The notes: a model not told the origin generated them from the sequence alone. DNA of 64,000 nt from Fennellomyces sp. T-0311 (GCA_025266875.1 JALLLT010000002.1:62001-126000); one strand, 5' to 3'. Numbered from the stretch's first letter, positions 51,002-63,103 are shown. Numbers and translations are program-made.

Positions 51002-52576
51002 TTACAAAGTAGTGTCCTCTGGGTCGTAGTTGTCGTTAATGAGACTAATGAGAAGCATATGAGCACACCATCCATTGCATTATTCAGTGTGACGTACCGA
51101 TAAACGTAAGTTGGTGGTGCAGATCCTCTGTTTTGACATTGATTAGATATACTTCTCCTTTCAACCACATACTTTATACTTACAAATTGTGTACAAACAA
51201 GCTGACGAGTTCAGGTGCAACGTAATCGTAGTAGGGGTTCGATACTGTCACCTTGTCAATGAGGGGTCCTTGCTGGAAATCCAAAATACTGTTTGGTGCG
51301 ACAGTGATATTGAACGTTTCGGCATCATAGGCGAAAACAGGCGAAAGCTTGTACAGTGCTGTACAAACAAGAACGGGTGTAGCATGATGCTTTGCAGCTG
51401 CTGCTAACAGATGCGATCCTGCTACAGATACCAGACCACCGTTGGCCAGGACTATTTATATCATCAAGTTAAGTAGCTCATTGGTATGGATACCACTTCT
51501 TTTATATTTACCAGCATGGGCACCCAACACAACCTTGTTAACGCGAGGCATGGCAGCAAAGATGGCGGAATCGACGATAACGGTGGTATCAATACCAGCT
51601 TTCGACAAGGCCGCAGCCATATCATGACCTTGGTATCTAGTAAACCCGTGTGAGCGCTTATAGAGAAAAAGGTAACGGAAAAGGGGCTTACGTAGGAGCA
51701 GTTTCAGCGACAATAACTTGGAATTTACGTTTCTGGGCAGCTCGGATCAAAAAGTCTTCGACTGTTCGTGATTTACCGATGGTCATAATCACCTCACTAT
51801 ACAAAGAATCCATAAGCCTCCCACCTCATAAGCCGATAGATAACAAATCTCACTTTGCGTGAATATAATCGATAGCCTGATCTGCGATGCCCTTATATAC
51901 AGTTTCCAGGTCGGCAATAATCTCTTCGTTGATTTCCTGAATGATGACTGGTTTGAGGTTATACGTTTTCTTTTCGGGTGTGTCACTCGAATCATCTGGC
52001 GTTGCTGGCGAGACATCGGCCAACAATCTAAACATAGAAGATTGGACGGTAAGTTGGGGGCGCTCGCTGACGGATCCAATCTGGCTGCTGGTGGTGGACA
52101 AGTTTTTGCTTGGAGGAGGTGAATCGTCGTCGATGCCATCCGAATAGCTATCCTCATCGTCGTATTCGTCGTTATCCATCATATCATCCAATTCTCCTCG
52201 AACCACTTCACGGATCACTTTGAGTACTCGACGCACAATGTTGCCTACAGCTAATTCTATAGATGCGTATTAGTGCTGTTGCTTCATATATTTAAGACAT
52301 GGTAACCAACCTTTGGGTTGAGCGGCGGCCAATCGACCACCGAGATCTCGGATAATGTCTATCAGTGCATCGGCGTCACGCCATTTGCTCATGGAAACAG
52401 CTTGCCGCAGTATGACAGCGGTTTCTTTGGCAACCTCATATGATCCAATGACTTGACTTGAGGTCCGATTCAGTTTGGTTGTCATGCAGCAAGTAAATTG
52501 TCCAATTCGTTTACCGTCTTTTCAATCGAGTGATAAAGTTTTCGACTTGGGCTTCGAGCGAATTAGGCAATGTCAT
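51002..52576 (-). CDS. GCD7: translation initiation factor eIF2B subunit beta
   Basis: Regulatory subunit of the guanine-nucleotide exchange factor eIF2B, which recharges eIF2 and senses its phosphorylation. Eight exons (52576-52515, 52456-52311, 52256-51854, 51796-51692, 51636-51512, 51451-51184, 51127-51098, 51044-51002) sum to 393 residues. The N-terminal helical domain shows [20 protein letters not shown] and [20 protein letters not shown]. An acidic/Ser-rich linker follows. The Rossmann-like C-terminal domain contains [57 protein letters not shown] and the ending [16 protein letters not shown], all hallmarks of eIF2B beta. Two of the last exons are only 30 and 43 nt long. Confidence 0.94.
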
Positions 52577-53383
52577 GGTGAGAAGTCGTATAAAAAAAAG
52601 TAGTTGGAATTCGCGCTCGCGTATGCGGGGACCATACGCTAATTTTTTCGCGGGTAGGCGTGACTGAATAGTAAAGTGAGTAATATTTGACACATTTCAT
52701 CCTAGTGTGTTACATCTCTTTCGACTTTCATGCCACTTTATTTACACACTACACACTTGAGCATATACTTGTCCGCGCGATGAAGAATTACTGAACGAGA
52801 ATCTATTGGTCGGTTATCGGTATGTGTATGCCAAGATGCCACTATATATCTGGACAGCGACCGATCCTGATCGATGCCGTTACCAAAATCGGGCTGCTTC
52901 CATCTACAAATAACATAACTCCTTCATGTTACTTAAACAAGCGCTATTACCCGTCTCATCGGGTATTGGCTATGTATATTTGATAAAAAGCGTTGGTGCA
53001 CCACGATAAGAGTCAGTGCTACCCTGATTATCCACACGCCAGGTACACTCTTGGATATGTTTCGTCCTATATCACAAACTCTCCATACTGTTTGCTCTTG
53101 CGTTAGTAGCCCAGACACTGTACTGGCAGTATAGCTTGTGCTTGGTGGGCAGGATCACCTTTAGACGGCTCAGTTTGAAGTGATACCGCCATTCCGATCG
53201 ACCAAAATTAGCAGCTTCCTCCGCTTAACCGCAGCATTTTAGTGTTTTTTACACACTTTCCGTACGAAGGACCGTTCATTGAACCAAAACCCAATCGATC
53301 GACCAAATCGTGGTTCCTCAGCATTCCATACGAGCTTAGTTTTCTCTCAAACTTTAATCACTTTTTTACATTTTCCCCGTTTC
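52577..53383. promoter_or_regulatory. divergent promoter region eIF2B beta / F-box gene
   Basis: 807 bp between divergent starts. It should hold both promoters. A pyrimidine-rich tract (53330-53370) directly precedes the F-box gene start. No other gene recognised. Confidence 0.45.
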
Positions 53384-56062
53384 ATGTCCTTCGATCCCAA
53401 CACTTACTGCCACAACAACGCCGATTCACTGACTGACACCGAACTACAAAACTATTTGCACCAAAGCTCACCTATTCAACAAAATGGCTTTCCAGTATCG
53501 AATGTTCCGTCTGACCGAAAAGGCAAACAATCGTCTTCAAAGAACGAGTAAGATATAAAACCACAAACTCAAAGTTAATCTAAAAAAAACGAACCTTTCT
53601 AGTGGACTTTGTTACATTCAGCAATTATCCGTAGAGATCGTGACGCACATATTTGCACGCCTCGACCCGGTTTCTTTAGCAACTGTTGCCAAGGTTTGTC
53701 ACCACTGGAGACATATTGCGACAGATGACACTTGCTGTAAGTTTATTTTTTTTTGTGATACATGATCGATTGGTTTTTAACAGTGTCATGCAGGGAAAAG
53801 TGCCTTTGTGTCATATTTTGGTACTTTGCCTTTCAAACGTTTGAGAAAAGAAAGTTGGAAGTCTGAATACATTTTGCGTACCCATATGATAAGGTAAATG
53901 CGAATGGATACTCGTTTGATTCTTCTATCTTGACACAAAAAGTTTAATAGAAAGTGGGAGAAAGGTCGAGGAACAGTGATGCAGTTCAACCCAAAAATTG
54001 GTTCGATCAGTGCCGTTTCGGTTGATCTTGAGAATGCGTACATGCTTGCTGCAAGTGCTGAACGTGGTAAATGTCAAGCAGATGAGGATGTTGCATTTTT
54101 CTTGTTTTAATTGTCGGACTATAGGTCTTGCTGTCAAATGCAATCCTGCAACAGGTACTGTGGACCGACATATTCTTTACAGTACCGACGACGGCATTCC
54201 GATTCGTGTTAATGCAGTCCAAGTTGAAGGGTAAAGGTTATTGGTATTATTTGATGCGGAAGTTATTGACATGGTTATGTTGCTAGGCAACGGATTCTAT
54301 GGGGATTTAATCCTGGATACATTACCATGACAACGAGACCCAAATCTGTTGTTGGCAGACAACTGCGCGTGTTTGCTGATTTTCATCAAGGGGGTGTCAC
54401 GGCTTTAGCATTACCTTCATTTGTGCCGGACATTGTGCTCAGTGCTGGTGAGGATGGTACGGTGAAAATCTGGGACGTACCCTCGTTGTCTTGTGTGAGC
54501 AGTATTGTTGGTATGTTAAAAAAAACTGATATAACCATCGTTGCGTTCCTAACAATGCTTACAGGGATTTCGGGTGCTGCAACGTGTCTTGAATTAACAA
54601 GGGATTATCGAATTGTGGCTGGATATACGAGTGGTGCAATTGTCATATGGAACATTCGTGTGGACCATCTTGTCAAGGAGTTCCGAGACCAATTGCGAGG
54701 ACGTGATATGGGACAACGGACAACATCACCTTCGTCCACGAACATTTTGGATTCTCGACGGATCATTGAACCGATCACGGCTGATACCTCTTGTCCGGTG
54801 CAAGCGATAAAGCACGACGGTGATGTGATTTTGGTGACGTACGCCGGATCTTCCGAAATATACAAGTACAACATGAATGGCGAACGGCTTGGGGTGTATG
54901 GATGCGGGCATGATACAGGCACGATCTCCTGCATGGAATGGGATACTGCACAGGTGGCGGAAGACGTGTCTCTCCAAGCTGCTATGAAGTTGCGTACGAA
55001 AATGACCGAGGATGCATCTTTGGTTTATCGAAGCAGTACAAAATCGGCGACGCCAACCCGGACAACTCGAATTCTTGTTACTGGTGACACGGCCGGTACC
55101 ATTTGCGTCTGGGATGGCGATGCAACAAATATAGATGAACATAGAATTAGACCATTACGGGTTTTGCATGGGCACATTTCGCCTATCAGTGCCCTGTATG
55201 TGGATGCTTGCAAAATTGTGAGCGGAAGGTAAGCGCTCGGTATTTTAAGACTGTACTGGAAGATACTAATGCTTTTCTTTGTTCTCTTAGTGATGATGGA
55301 TGGATTCGAATTTGGGATCCATTATCGGGAGTGCTTGTGAATGTACTGGGCAACAAGTATGTTGAAACGGATTGCCAATAATACGTCCATCATTCTGACG
55401 TATCACTTAGAATACCGAAAAGTGCACCGATTGATCGCAACGACGTGAGCGTGATGAGGGTAACCAGTATCCAGTGCGATGATTATCGAGGTATAGCGAC
55501 GATCGGGCATCAAGTCAAGACATGGGACTTTTCGCCCAACAAGCAAATGCTCAACAAGCGCAACTTGCGAAAGAACGTTCGAGCGGGTGCCGGAGAAGCA
55601 CGCAAACTCCATTACGAAATCAAACAAGAATGGAAGGAGTCCGCCGAGACGATGCAGCAAGAACGCAAGGAACGGGAGCGAGAGGCCAAAGAATTGAGCA
55701 AGATGACGCTTGGCGGATTGTCCGACGAAGAAATGTTGGCGTATGCCATGATGTTATCTCAAGAACAATCAGGGGAAGTTTCGCCGCAAGATATTCCTAT
55801 TTCGAAAGCCGATTATGTGGACGAGAATGATGAGGAGCTGATGATGGCGATGATTGCAAGCCTGGAAACGGCATCAATTCAGAATGGCAGCACGTCGTCG
55901 TCGTCGTCGGATGATACGTTGGCAGAGTGGCCAGCTGTTGGTCAGCAAAGCCAGAAATCGAATGCTGGAACCATCTGGAATGATACCCAAGCTCGCGTGA
56001 ACGACGACGAGGATGATGAAGAGCTTCAATATGTGTTAAAAATGAGCGAGAAAGAGTTTTAA
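53384..56062 (+). CDS. F-box / WD40 / UIM protein (Ufo1-like)
   Basis: Nine exons (53384-53547, 53603-53736, 53794-53893, 53951-54066, 54125-54230, 54287-54510, 54565-55228, 55291-55356, 55411-56062) sum to 741 residues. After a polar N-terminus, an F-box spans about residues 58-100 ([20 protein letters not shown] ... VCHHWRHIA). WD40 blades follow ([66 protein letters not shown]). The last 115 residues carry three ubiquitin-interacting motifs: [15 protein letters not shown] (about 627), [13 protein letters not shown] (about 665) and [16 protein letters not shown] at the very C-terminus. F-box plus WD40 plus three UIMs is the layout of yeast Ufo1, an SCF substrate receptor linked to Ddi1 and HO turnover. 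Function by homology. Confidence 0.9.
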
Positions 56063-56137
56063 TGAAGTTTTGGTAACATGTTGGCAAAGATAAAGAGATC
56101 GTAAATGAAAAATATATGATGGAGACGGGGTGCAACT

Positions 56138-56423
56138 TTAACGAGCCTCGAATTGGACCACTGTTGTATCCTATTGTTAGTTATCGTTATGCGCTTGTAA
56201 ACATATTTATACGCACTTCGCTTGGTTCGCTTCTTGTACATGATTCTGTGGCCGCAATCTTGGCAACGGATAGGCTCTCGGGGCTTGAGCTGATTCTCGC
56301 AACCGCAGTCTATAAACGTGCAAATTAGCAATCTGGATGCCATTTGACTTAATTGACAATGATCGTACCAGCGCAGGTGTAGATCATGGCTGCGGGAGGT
56401 TGACGAATGGGTGTGCCTTCCAT
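56138..56423 (-). CDS. RPB12: RNA polymerase I/II/III shared subunit Rpb12 (ABC10-alpha)
   Basis: Smallest common subunit of the nuclear RNA polymerases. Three exons (56423-56369, 56309-56217, 56160-56138) give 56 residues. Start [18 protein letters not shown] leads into the zinc ribbon [20 protein letters not shown], so the four zinc cysteines (C-x2-C ... C-x2-C) are complete only after splicing. The product continues [11 protein letters not shown] and ends MVQFEAR, as in yeast. The last exon is 23 nt. It is convergent with the upstream F-box gene (76 bp apart). No anomalies. Confidence 0.95.
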
Positions 56424-56700
56424 TATGCTGTGGGTTTTTAAAAATGAATTAAGAAAAAAGGTGAGTTTGCCCGCAGTCGTTTCTGGAAGCGATTTTAAAA
56501 GTAAGCCACCTGAGTTTCCATGGTCGACTGACCACATATCGTCCAGTAGCACAATATGCCCAAACGACGGCTCTCAACGAAAACACACGACGCCAAACGG
56601 ATCTAAATGTGCTACAACGAAAATGACTTGATCTACGAGGCAATCGATAGCCTTGATTGGATAAATCGTCGATCATCAATTGATTCAACGATCAGCTGCA

Positions 56701-58462
56701 ATGTTCGGCGACCTGAACGAAGTTCGTGCCGCTATATTTGCAGCTCGTGCCCGAGCATTTGCGAGAAAAGCAGCATTTGATAAAGCACAGTAAGATGCGT
56801 CGAAAATTACCCAGAGCGACTCAGAGCCTGTGCAGGGATACTTGGTGTCCAGCGACGTATACACAATGCAAGCAAGACATAAGGCAAAGAAAAAATTACT
56901 TGATGATGGCCTGCACATAACCAAGATATCAGATCGGATATTACTTTGCGCAAGACGAGAACCAGCGAAACGGAGAAGTGGACCAATAGTTGACTTTGCC
57001 TTGGAGGCAAGAATGGGTAGAATATAAGAGTGAGAACGATGGCTATCGAACGCTGAACGCTTGTATCGAAACACTGGCGAAGGATCATACTAGGATTCTT
57101 TCAACTATGAAAAGTCACCGAATTCAATAAAGGCTTCAAATGTAATTCAACGTGCCGGTTATTACATTCTGTCAGCACGAGCGTAAGGATGCTAGAACTT
57201 CATATGGAGACGAAAACATACACAGCGCAGTACAGGAGTTATCGGTACAATCGAAGTCCTCATGTGTAAAAGAATTTAGAAATTGGTAAGATTACTCAGA
57301 TGTCCCAGTTACCCGGGATCCTCTTTGCTGAATACGACAGTAGAGATTACTTTACGTTCGATATATAGAGATCATCGTATGATGACAGTCATGGCACTGG
57401 GTGCGCAATTGACTGGATTATCACTTCCAATACAGGATGGTCATAGCTATGAACTGGGACAAGGTGTCTCAGTAGAGCTTATGTCGACTGAATGTCCAAA
57501 CTTGAAGCATTTCCATCTCACAAAGTAATCCTTGCGTGTAGACGATCACCATCTTTGGACGACTCATTCTGCGGTCTCCGCTGCTACGTTCGATAACTCT
57601 TGGATCAGCCGCATCCCGTATTGATAAGTAATTCCCTAACATTGACGAGCTGCAAGTATGGTCTACGATTGCCAAAGCCAGCCACGGCACAGGGTACCCG
57701 TTGCCACAAATTGGATTAAAGTGTATATGTTACCATGATTTATCCCCCAGAGAGTTAGAAAATCTGGCGCCATTCTTCTCAAAAAGCAAAGAGATCTTGG
57801 AAAACTTAGACCTATCCTGGAAAAAAAATGATGGTGAAGCGGCGAAAAGATCATTGCGCGATTTTCTTCCAGGTACACAATGCACACGACTGAAGATGTT
57901 GAAGTTTGGTTATTCACTTCTGGAGACCCAGGAACAATTGAACATCAGTCCTGCCACTGACATCATCTCTGAACTGATACGACAATCTCGAACACTAGAG
58001 ATAGTTTATCTTACAGCGAGTGTACGCGTTCGGATGACTTTTTCAAAGTATTTACCCGGCTACCTCGTCTTTGTCAACTCAAAATAATCCTATTTCATCT
58101 TGCGGTGGTCTGGATCGGCTTTTCTCCCCTCACACCGTACTTGGGCCGACAGTCGACACTTGAAGCAATTACGATCATATCATGTCGAACTATTACAGAC
58201 GACTTGGTATTATTCCTGGCATCAAGGCATTATGGATGATCAGAATTGAAGGCTAGTTTTGCTCCACAGCGCCATCCAAAAGGTTCAACTTTCTACGCAA
58301 GTCAGAGCGCACCTCAATCTTAAATGGCAACGAATAGATAGTTAGCTCTGTCCGGACATGGGAGACATAGCACTTGAGTATACTTCTAATTTGCGAAGTT
58401 ATATGTTTTGGAACGTTTCCGCTGGATCATCTCTTGATCCTGACTGCCACTCATTGGTAAGA
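56701..58462 (+). pseudogene. decayed TPR/F-box/LRR gene
   Basis: Related to the intact gene at 39839-41896. The first frame (from ATG 56701) reads AARARAFARKAAFDKAQ, then an in-frame TAA, then DASKI, matching AIRARAFLKQAKFDQAIADA of the intact protein. It continues YLVSSDVYTMQARHKAKKK against YLVASQLYIAHGKPK. The F-box is unreadable. LRR-like blocks follow in several frames: MALGAQLTGLSLPIQDGHSY, CPNLKHFHLTK, LENLDLSWKKN, RLKMLKFGYSL, TLEIVYLTASVRV, TLEAITIISCRTITDDLVLF (about 58155), and SNLRSYMFWNVSAGSSLD ending near 58462 at a GTAAG. Stops and frame changes between blocks rule out one product. A dead family copy, or conceivably two fragments. Confidence 0.75.
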
Positions 58463-59149
58463 AAAACTTCTTGACATGTAATGCTAGCTAGAAATACAAT
58501 ATTCTTGTTCATAGCTAGCATGTAGAAGTGTATATAGAGTCTGAAGAAGGCGGCTGTTATGTACCACAAAAAGCTGTCATAGTGAGGTGTCCTAGAAACC
58601 CCCGGTTTCTTGCTAAGCAGGGTGATCCTGAAAGAAACAGACCATAAAGAGACAATGCTGGAAACCAGCGCAACATAACGCTGCTACTGGTATTGAAGAG
58701 GGAAAATAGGTGAAAGTGAAACCGTGCGACTCTAGTAGCGTCATAAGAACTACAGCTAATTTATGGTGTTGAGATGCATAAGCAGAATATGAGATGGGCT
58801 TGGGCACATGGTTTTGGCTTTGCTAAAGATCGGAACGGTGCGGACCAAGCTTCTTGATCCCAAGAATGCATTTTATTGGCATCAAAGAAGAACCGTATAT
58901 ATATCAATGATCATGACTTATTTTTCCCAAGGGCACGAAGGTCATGCTTTATAGTTTCGATTCGCTTTTTTCTCGCTCTGGCTCGCTTTCCTTTCCAGCA
59001 GCATCGTGTGACACAGAGGATGGTCTGAGATCCAATGAACAAGGCCTGTCGAGGCTGGGGAGGCATAACCTTTCCCTTTTGCGCATTCTACATACATTCC
59101 CATTCAACATTTTTATTTTAAAAAAATTACGAAGCTCGATTAAAATATA
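58463..59149. other. no gene recognised; promoter of the Myb/C2H2 gene
   Basis: The right end contains a TATTTTAAAAAAATTAC tract about 35 bp before the next start codon. Short open frames only. Confidence 0.45.
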
Positions 59150-60481
59150 ATGGCACGTGTATATTCATTTGCCTCGTCATCGTCTTCTTCCTCGGACCGG
59201 CGGCGGCGCTTATCACCGGTCGTCAAGCAAGAAGAACCGCCCGCGCCTACCAAGATAGAACCTGTGGACGTTACAGCTCCCTCCACGACGCACGAATTAA
59301 ACATGATGAGTGCAGTTGCTGTGGCCATGAACGATGCCAAGGGCAAGAAGCCAGAGACGAATACCCATGAGCTCATGGAACCAGCGCTTCAATTGTTGGG
59401 ATTGGCAACAGCTCAGCAGCAGCAGCAACAGCAGCAGCAACCGACAGCAGAAAAAAGTCGAAGCACTAGTCCGCAACCTAATGACGAGTATTACAAACGA
59501 GGAAGTTGGACAGCGGAAGAAGACGAATTGTTGGTTCAGGGCATACGGCAGTTTGGCTACGGACGTTGGAAGGAAATAGCGAGCATTATACCAGGGCGGC
59601 GCGGCAAGCAGTTGAAGCAGCGGTGGGACAATAGTTTGAGCTCAAAGTATGTGGATAGCGAATGGCTGCAGAGCAAAATACAAGAGCAAGAGGAGGAGCC
59701 CGCCGAGAAGCTGTTCCGTCTGTTTGAGACGTCTGACTGGGCCGAGATCGCACAACGGATTACGGAACGTGCACGTGAGGGCAATGGGGCTGAAGTCATT
59801 GAGGCTCTGTTGTCGCATGCCTTGATGAACCAGACGTATTTATTCCAACAGCAACAACAGCAGCATTCGCAACAACAGCAACAACAACAGCAGCAGCAGC
59901 CACAGCACCATAATCCATCGCAATCATCACCGCCGCCACCACAACAGCTATCGCAACCGCGCCCCTCCTCGGCACCTCGGAAACGACGGCGATCCGATCC
60001 AGCACTGGCCGATACACAATCGGCTGCCATGTCTATCTATGCTTCCGCAACCCCGGTCACCACCACGGTCGATAACCAGGTGCAAACCGTGTATCCGTGC
60101 CTGTTTCCGAACTGTGGCAAAAGCTTTGCACGGCTCTATAACCTAAAGAGCCACTCGCGAACGCATACCGACGATCGGCCGTTTGTTTGCCAGTTTTGCC
60201 AGGCTGCGTTCAGTCGGAATCATGACCTGAAACGACATTCGAAAATCCACGGTCAAGAGAAACCGTACAAGTGTCTAGGCTGCAACAAGGACTTTTCACG
60301 GTAAGTTTGGATGTTTGGTTAGTGTGGTTGGGGCCGAGAACTAACCGTGTGGATCAGCTTGGACGCACTTAAACGACATAAAAACAATAAGCGCAACAAG
60401 CCGGCATGTATGGCGCCTGATGACCCCCCGCAACAGTCGCTAACTTCATTACCAACGCCATCCTCTTCATCACATCCGTAA
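59150..60481 (+). CDS. transcription factor with Myb/SANT domain and C2H2 fingers
   Basis: Two exons (59150-60300, 60358-60481) sum to 424 residues. A Ser-rich, Arg-rich N-terminus and a short poly-Gln precede one Myb/SANT repeat near residues 115-165 (RGSWTAEEDELLVQGIRQFG ... GRWKEIASIIPGRRGKQLKQ RW). A second, weaker helical unit follows (LFRLFETSDWAEIAQRITER). A long Gln/His/Pro-rich linker contains an SV40-like basic KRRRSDP. Residues about 313-400 hold C2H2 fingers: CLFPNCGKSFARLYNLKSHS, CQFCQAAFSRNHDLKRHSKI, and a third, CLGCNKDFSRLDALKRHK, whose last ligand may be the Cys of NKPAC (C2HC, as in the third Crz1 finger). The intron splits the Arg codon inside finger 3. Nuclear DNA-binding regulator; targets unknown. 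The Myb plus C2H2 combination is uncommon. Confidence 0.88.
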
Positions 60482-60599
60482 CCAATCATCCCCACCGTTT
60501 ATATATAAATATGATTCCCACTTGTTTTGATCTGTACAATAAAGTTTTCTTTCTTGTTTTATTTCGAAGGATATCGGTTTGGATTGAGCTGGTACATGG

Positions 60600-61427
60600 T
60601 CAGCTGGCCCTGCACGTATGATGAGTGCATCGTTGCTGCGAGAGTGAACTTTGCTTTACCTTGAGTGCCTGCTTCAAGACGTGCTTGCTGTGAATGAGTT
60701 CTTTGAGGCATTCTGTCGCTTTATGCTGCGGTATTTCGGCGGTCTTTGCCAAGTTGCCTAGCGTATAGCCATCAGGTTGCCTTCGCAGCGTTTTCAGAAC
60801 CTTCTTCATGTAGTTGATAGAGTCCTGGAAGTCCAGTGTCAGTCCCCATGATTTATCACTTTCGTAAAAATAGCATACCGTGTCCTCACGAAATTGCCTT
60901 GGCAACTCACTCAGGATCGTCTCTAAACTGATCTATCACAGCCGTGAGCAACGGTAATAATGCCTTCTTTTTTTGCCCAACCTTTGTAGTAAACCGTCGT
61001 CCTTGCTTCTTTGGTGCAGAAGTGCTGGTGCCTGGCTTTACGACGCGTCCTGTTTGTCGCGACTTTCTTTTTAATACTCCTACAACTAAACTTTGTATAG
61101 CATTACCTTGAGCTGCATGGTGCAATGACCCTTTATCTGGCAACTATATCCCCATATGAATAAACAGACAAACTCGCTGTCAAGAGTCACACTTACATGC
61201 GCCCATTTCACGCTTGAAGAGTGGGATGTCAGACCAAACAAGAATGCACCAAAAGCATTGTTGAGTCGAATCAGTGATTCGTTGCTCTGATTCAGCTCTT
61301 CCATTTGTTCATTTATCGTTCCCAAGTAATCGCCCACAACTGTAAGCTTCTCCGCGAGCGAGTCGAAGCTTGGGACTTCTTCCTCTTGTGTTTGTTGGTG
61401 TGGCTGCAACGCGCGAGAAGCACTCAT
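60600..61427 (-). CDS. DASH complex Dam1-like protein with winged-helix-like C-terminus
   Basis: Three exons (61427-61197, 61143-60911, 60858-60600) sum to 240 residues. The first exon resembles the Dam1 domain that couples kinetochores to microtubules: FDSLAEKLTVVGDYLGTINE, QMEELNQSNESLIRLNNAFG and AFLFGL, in the order expected (two helices, then F-x3-LYGL-like end). The second exon is Lys/Arg-rich (SRQTGRVVKPGTSTS, RRFTTKVGQKKK), fitting a microtubule-binding tail. The third exon, joined in phase, contains DSINYMKKVLKTLRRQPDGY, TLGNLAKTAEIPQHKATECL and KELIHSKHVLK, which looks like a small winged helix and is not part of Dam1 as I know it. The join uses an unusual AAAG acceptor, so two overlapping genes are possible. 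Confidence 0.65.
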
Positions 61428-61447
61428 ATTTATTACGATAAAATAAT

Positions 61448-62153
61448 TTATTTGGAAGAAGCTCTAAAGAAATTGATGCCGACTAAAGTGAGCTGGTTCT
61501 TTTGAGCAAACGTTTGAAAGTCAAATCGGCTTCGTTCATCATCATTGATCTGCAAATCGAGTGGATGCTGCTGCTCGTAGAGTAAGAAGATGTAGCGATG
61601 GGGACCAGTACCTGGTGGAGGTGCAGGCTTATGGTAGCTGGAAAGCTGTTGCGGGGTAGTGCCATCAATCTGCGCTGATGACCCTGGAATTTTGGGAGCT
61701 TAGCCTTCTTTCCACACGATATTCTCGGTATCATTTTTTTACCTGGTACGTTGGTGACGATCCAATGACGGAACGGGCTGTATCGATTATCCTGGGCGGA
61801 TGGCGCGTCAGGATCGACCTTCAAGCACATGTTACTATGGTTTCATACTGTTGTCCCACTGACATCTTTTTACCATCATCAGCGTATACTGTGAGGACTC
61901 GTTCGCAGGCATAAAGAATAACTCGGGTGGATTGACTGTATCCTGCAAACTCAGTTCGTTGCCGAGGGCAACGTCTTGACCATCCGCATAATTGATTTCT
62001 AACATTGTGGTAGGATAGAAGCTCTCAGGAATCACTACGTAAACAGGTAAGCCGCTTTCCTTTTTTGTTAATGCAATGTTCTTTACGTTGTGGAGTGATG
62101 TTGGCCTTTTTCAAGGCCAACTCCATATTCATTTCATTGGTCAGCAATGGCAT
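61448..62153 (-). CDS. phosphatidylethanolamine-binding protein (PEBP) family
   Basis: Four exons (62153-62087, 62034-61874, 61818-61743, 61683-61448) sum to 179 residues, the usual compact PEBP size. Family marks are a QLIPESFYP segment, YADGQDVALGN, the ligand-site motif YTLMMVDPDAPS with S-PFRHWIVTNVPG (Asp and His of the anion pocket), and the later GPHRYIFLLYEQ. The nearest named relatives are yeast Tfs1-type carboxypeptidase Y inhibitors and animal RKIP. It may inhibit the vacuolar carboxypeptidase or modulate signalling. The frame is open upstream of the chosen ATG, and a start at 62282 would add a hydrophobic GFLFFFLVFQVSGA stretch that could act as a signal peptide. The shorter start is preferred by length. 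Confidence 0.85.
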
Positions 62154-63103
62154 TTCGATTGCTCCAGATACCTGGAAAACAAGGAAGAAGAATAAAAACC
62201 CGATTCTGATTCTGTTTCGTACGCTACGGGGTAACGGAAAAAATAAAGTAGACAAACAAATATGGGTTTTTAATAGTAACATTGACTGACGGGACCAGGG
62301 GAAGAATGAAAAGAGAAGAGTGAGAAATCTATCATGGATTAAAGAAACGACTAGTCCGATTTTTAGACGATCTTCCTAAACGAAAGGGCAAGTGTCGCTA
62401 TCATGCACACCGCGTAAAAAGAAAATGTTATGTGTGTACGTAAGTCTTGCAATAATGCAAGCTATAACGAAGATAGAGAGCAGCTCATTCTAGAATTTAG
62501 GAAGGGTTTGCAGGAACGCCCTGATTAGTATGCAAAGTTGCATGAATTTTTTCTACGATTGATGTCACCATCCATTCATTGTCTTTCCAACTATGCTGTG
62601 GACCCTTGCCGCGCTTATCGCCGTATGTGAGAGAGCAAACGTTGCACATACATAACACGCGTGTTTTGGGCCCGACCCGTCGTCACACACATGGAACGCA
62701 CATCTACTTTTTTTTCTTTGCTTTTTACAGAAAGTAAGGGACCGTTAAGAGAGGAGGAAGCGTTTGGGAAGTGAGGGGTCGCAGGGGAGTTTGCGGGACA
62801 CAAAAAAAGGGGAAGAGTAAAGGATGTGTTCCGTGAACGACGACAGAGAACGAAGTAAAAGTTTAAACAGCTTGGAGCTTGCGAATAAGAGGGGAGGGTA
62901 GTTTGTGTAAAAAGCAGTTACTGTTTTCTACTATGCTTTTTTTAATTTTAGAGTGAAAATGCTCACCATGTCATTTGAATCAAGGCGGGTCTCCCTATAT
63001 CGAAGATTTTGCAATATATATAGTATTTGGTTTGTAAACAAACCTGCAGTCAAACCATTCCCTTTCGTTCCTCTTTCCATTCTTTTTTATTATTTTTGAC
63101 ACT
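62154..63103. other. gene-free spacer, divergent promoters
   Basis: 950 bp between the PEBP start and the Zn2Cys6 gene start, which are divergent. It contains GA-rich blocks (62290-62330, 62740-62840) and pyrimidine-rich sequence with TATATATAG near 63015-63023, about 85 bp before the right-hand start. No gene seen. Confidence 0.5.

Noticed and set aside
59557..60030. Minus-strand frame very rich in cysteine
   Set aside because: It is the reverse complement of the CAG/CAA repeats of the Myb/C2H2 gene, not a cysteine-rich peptide.
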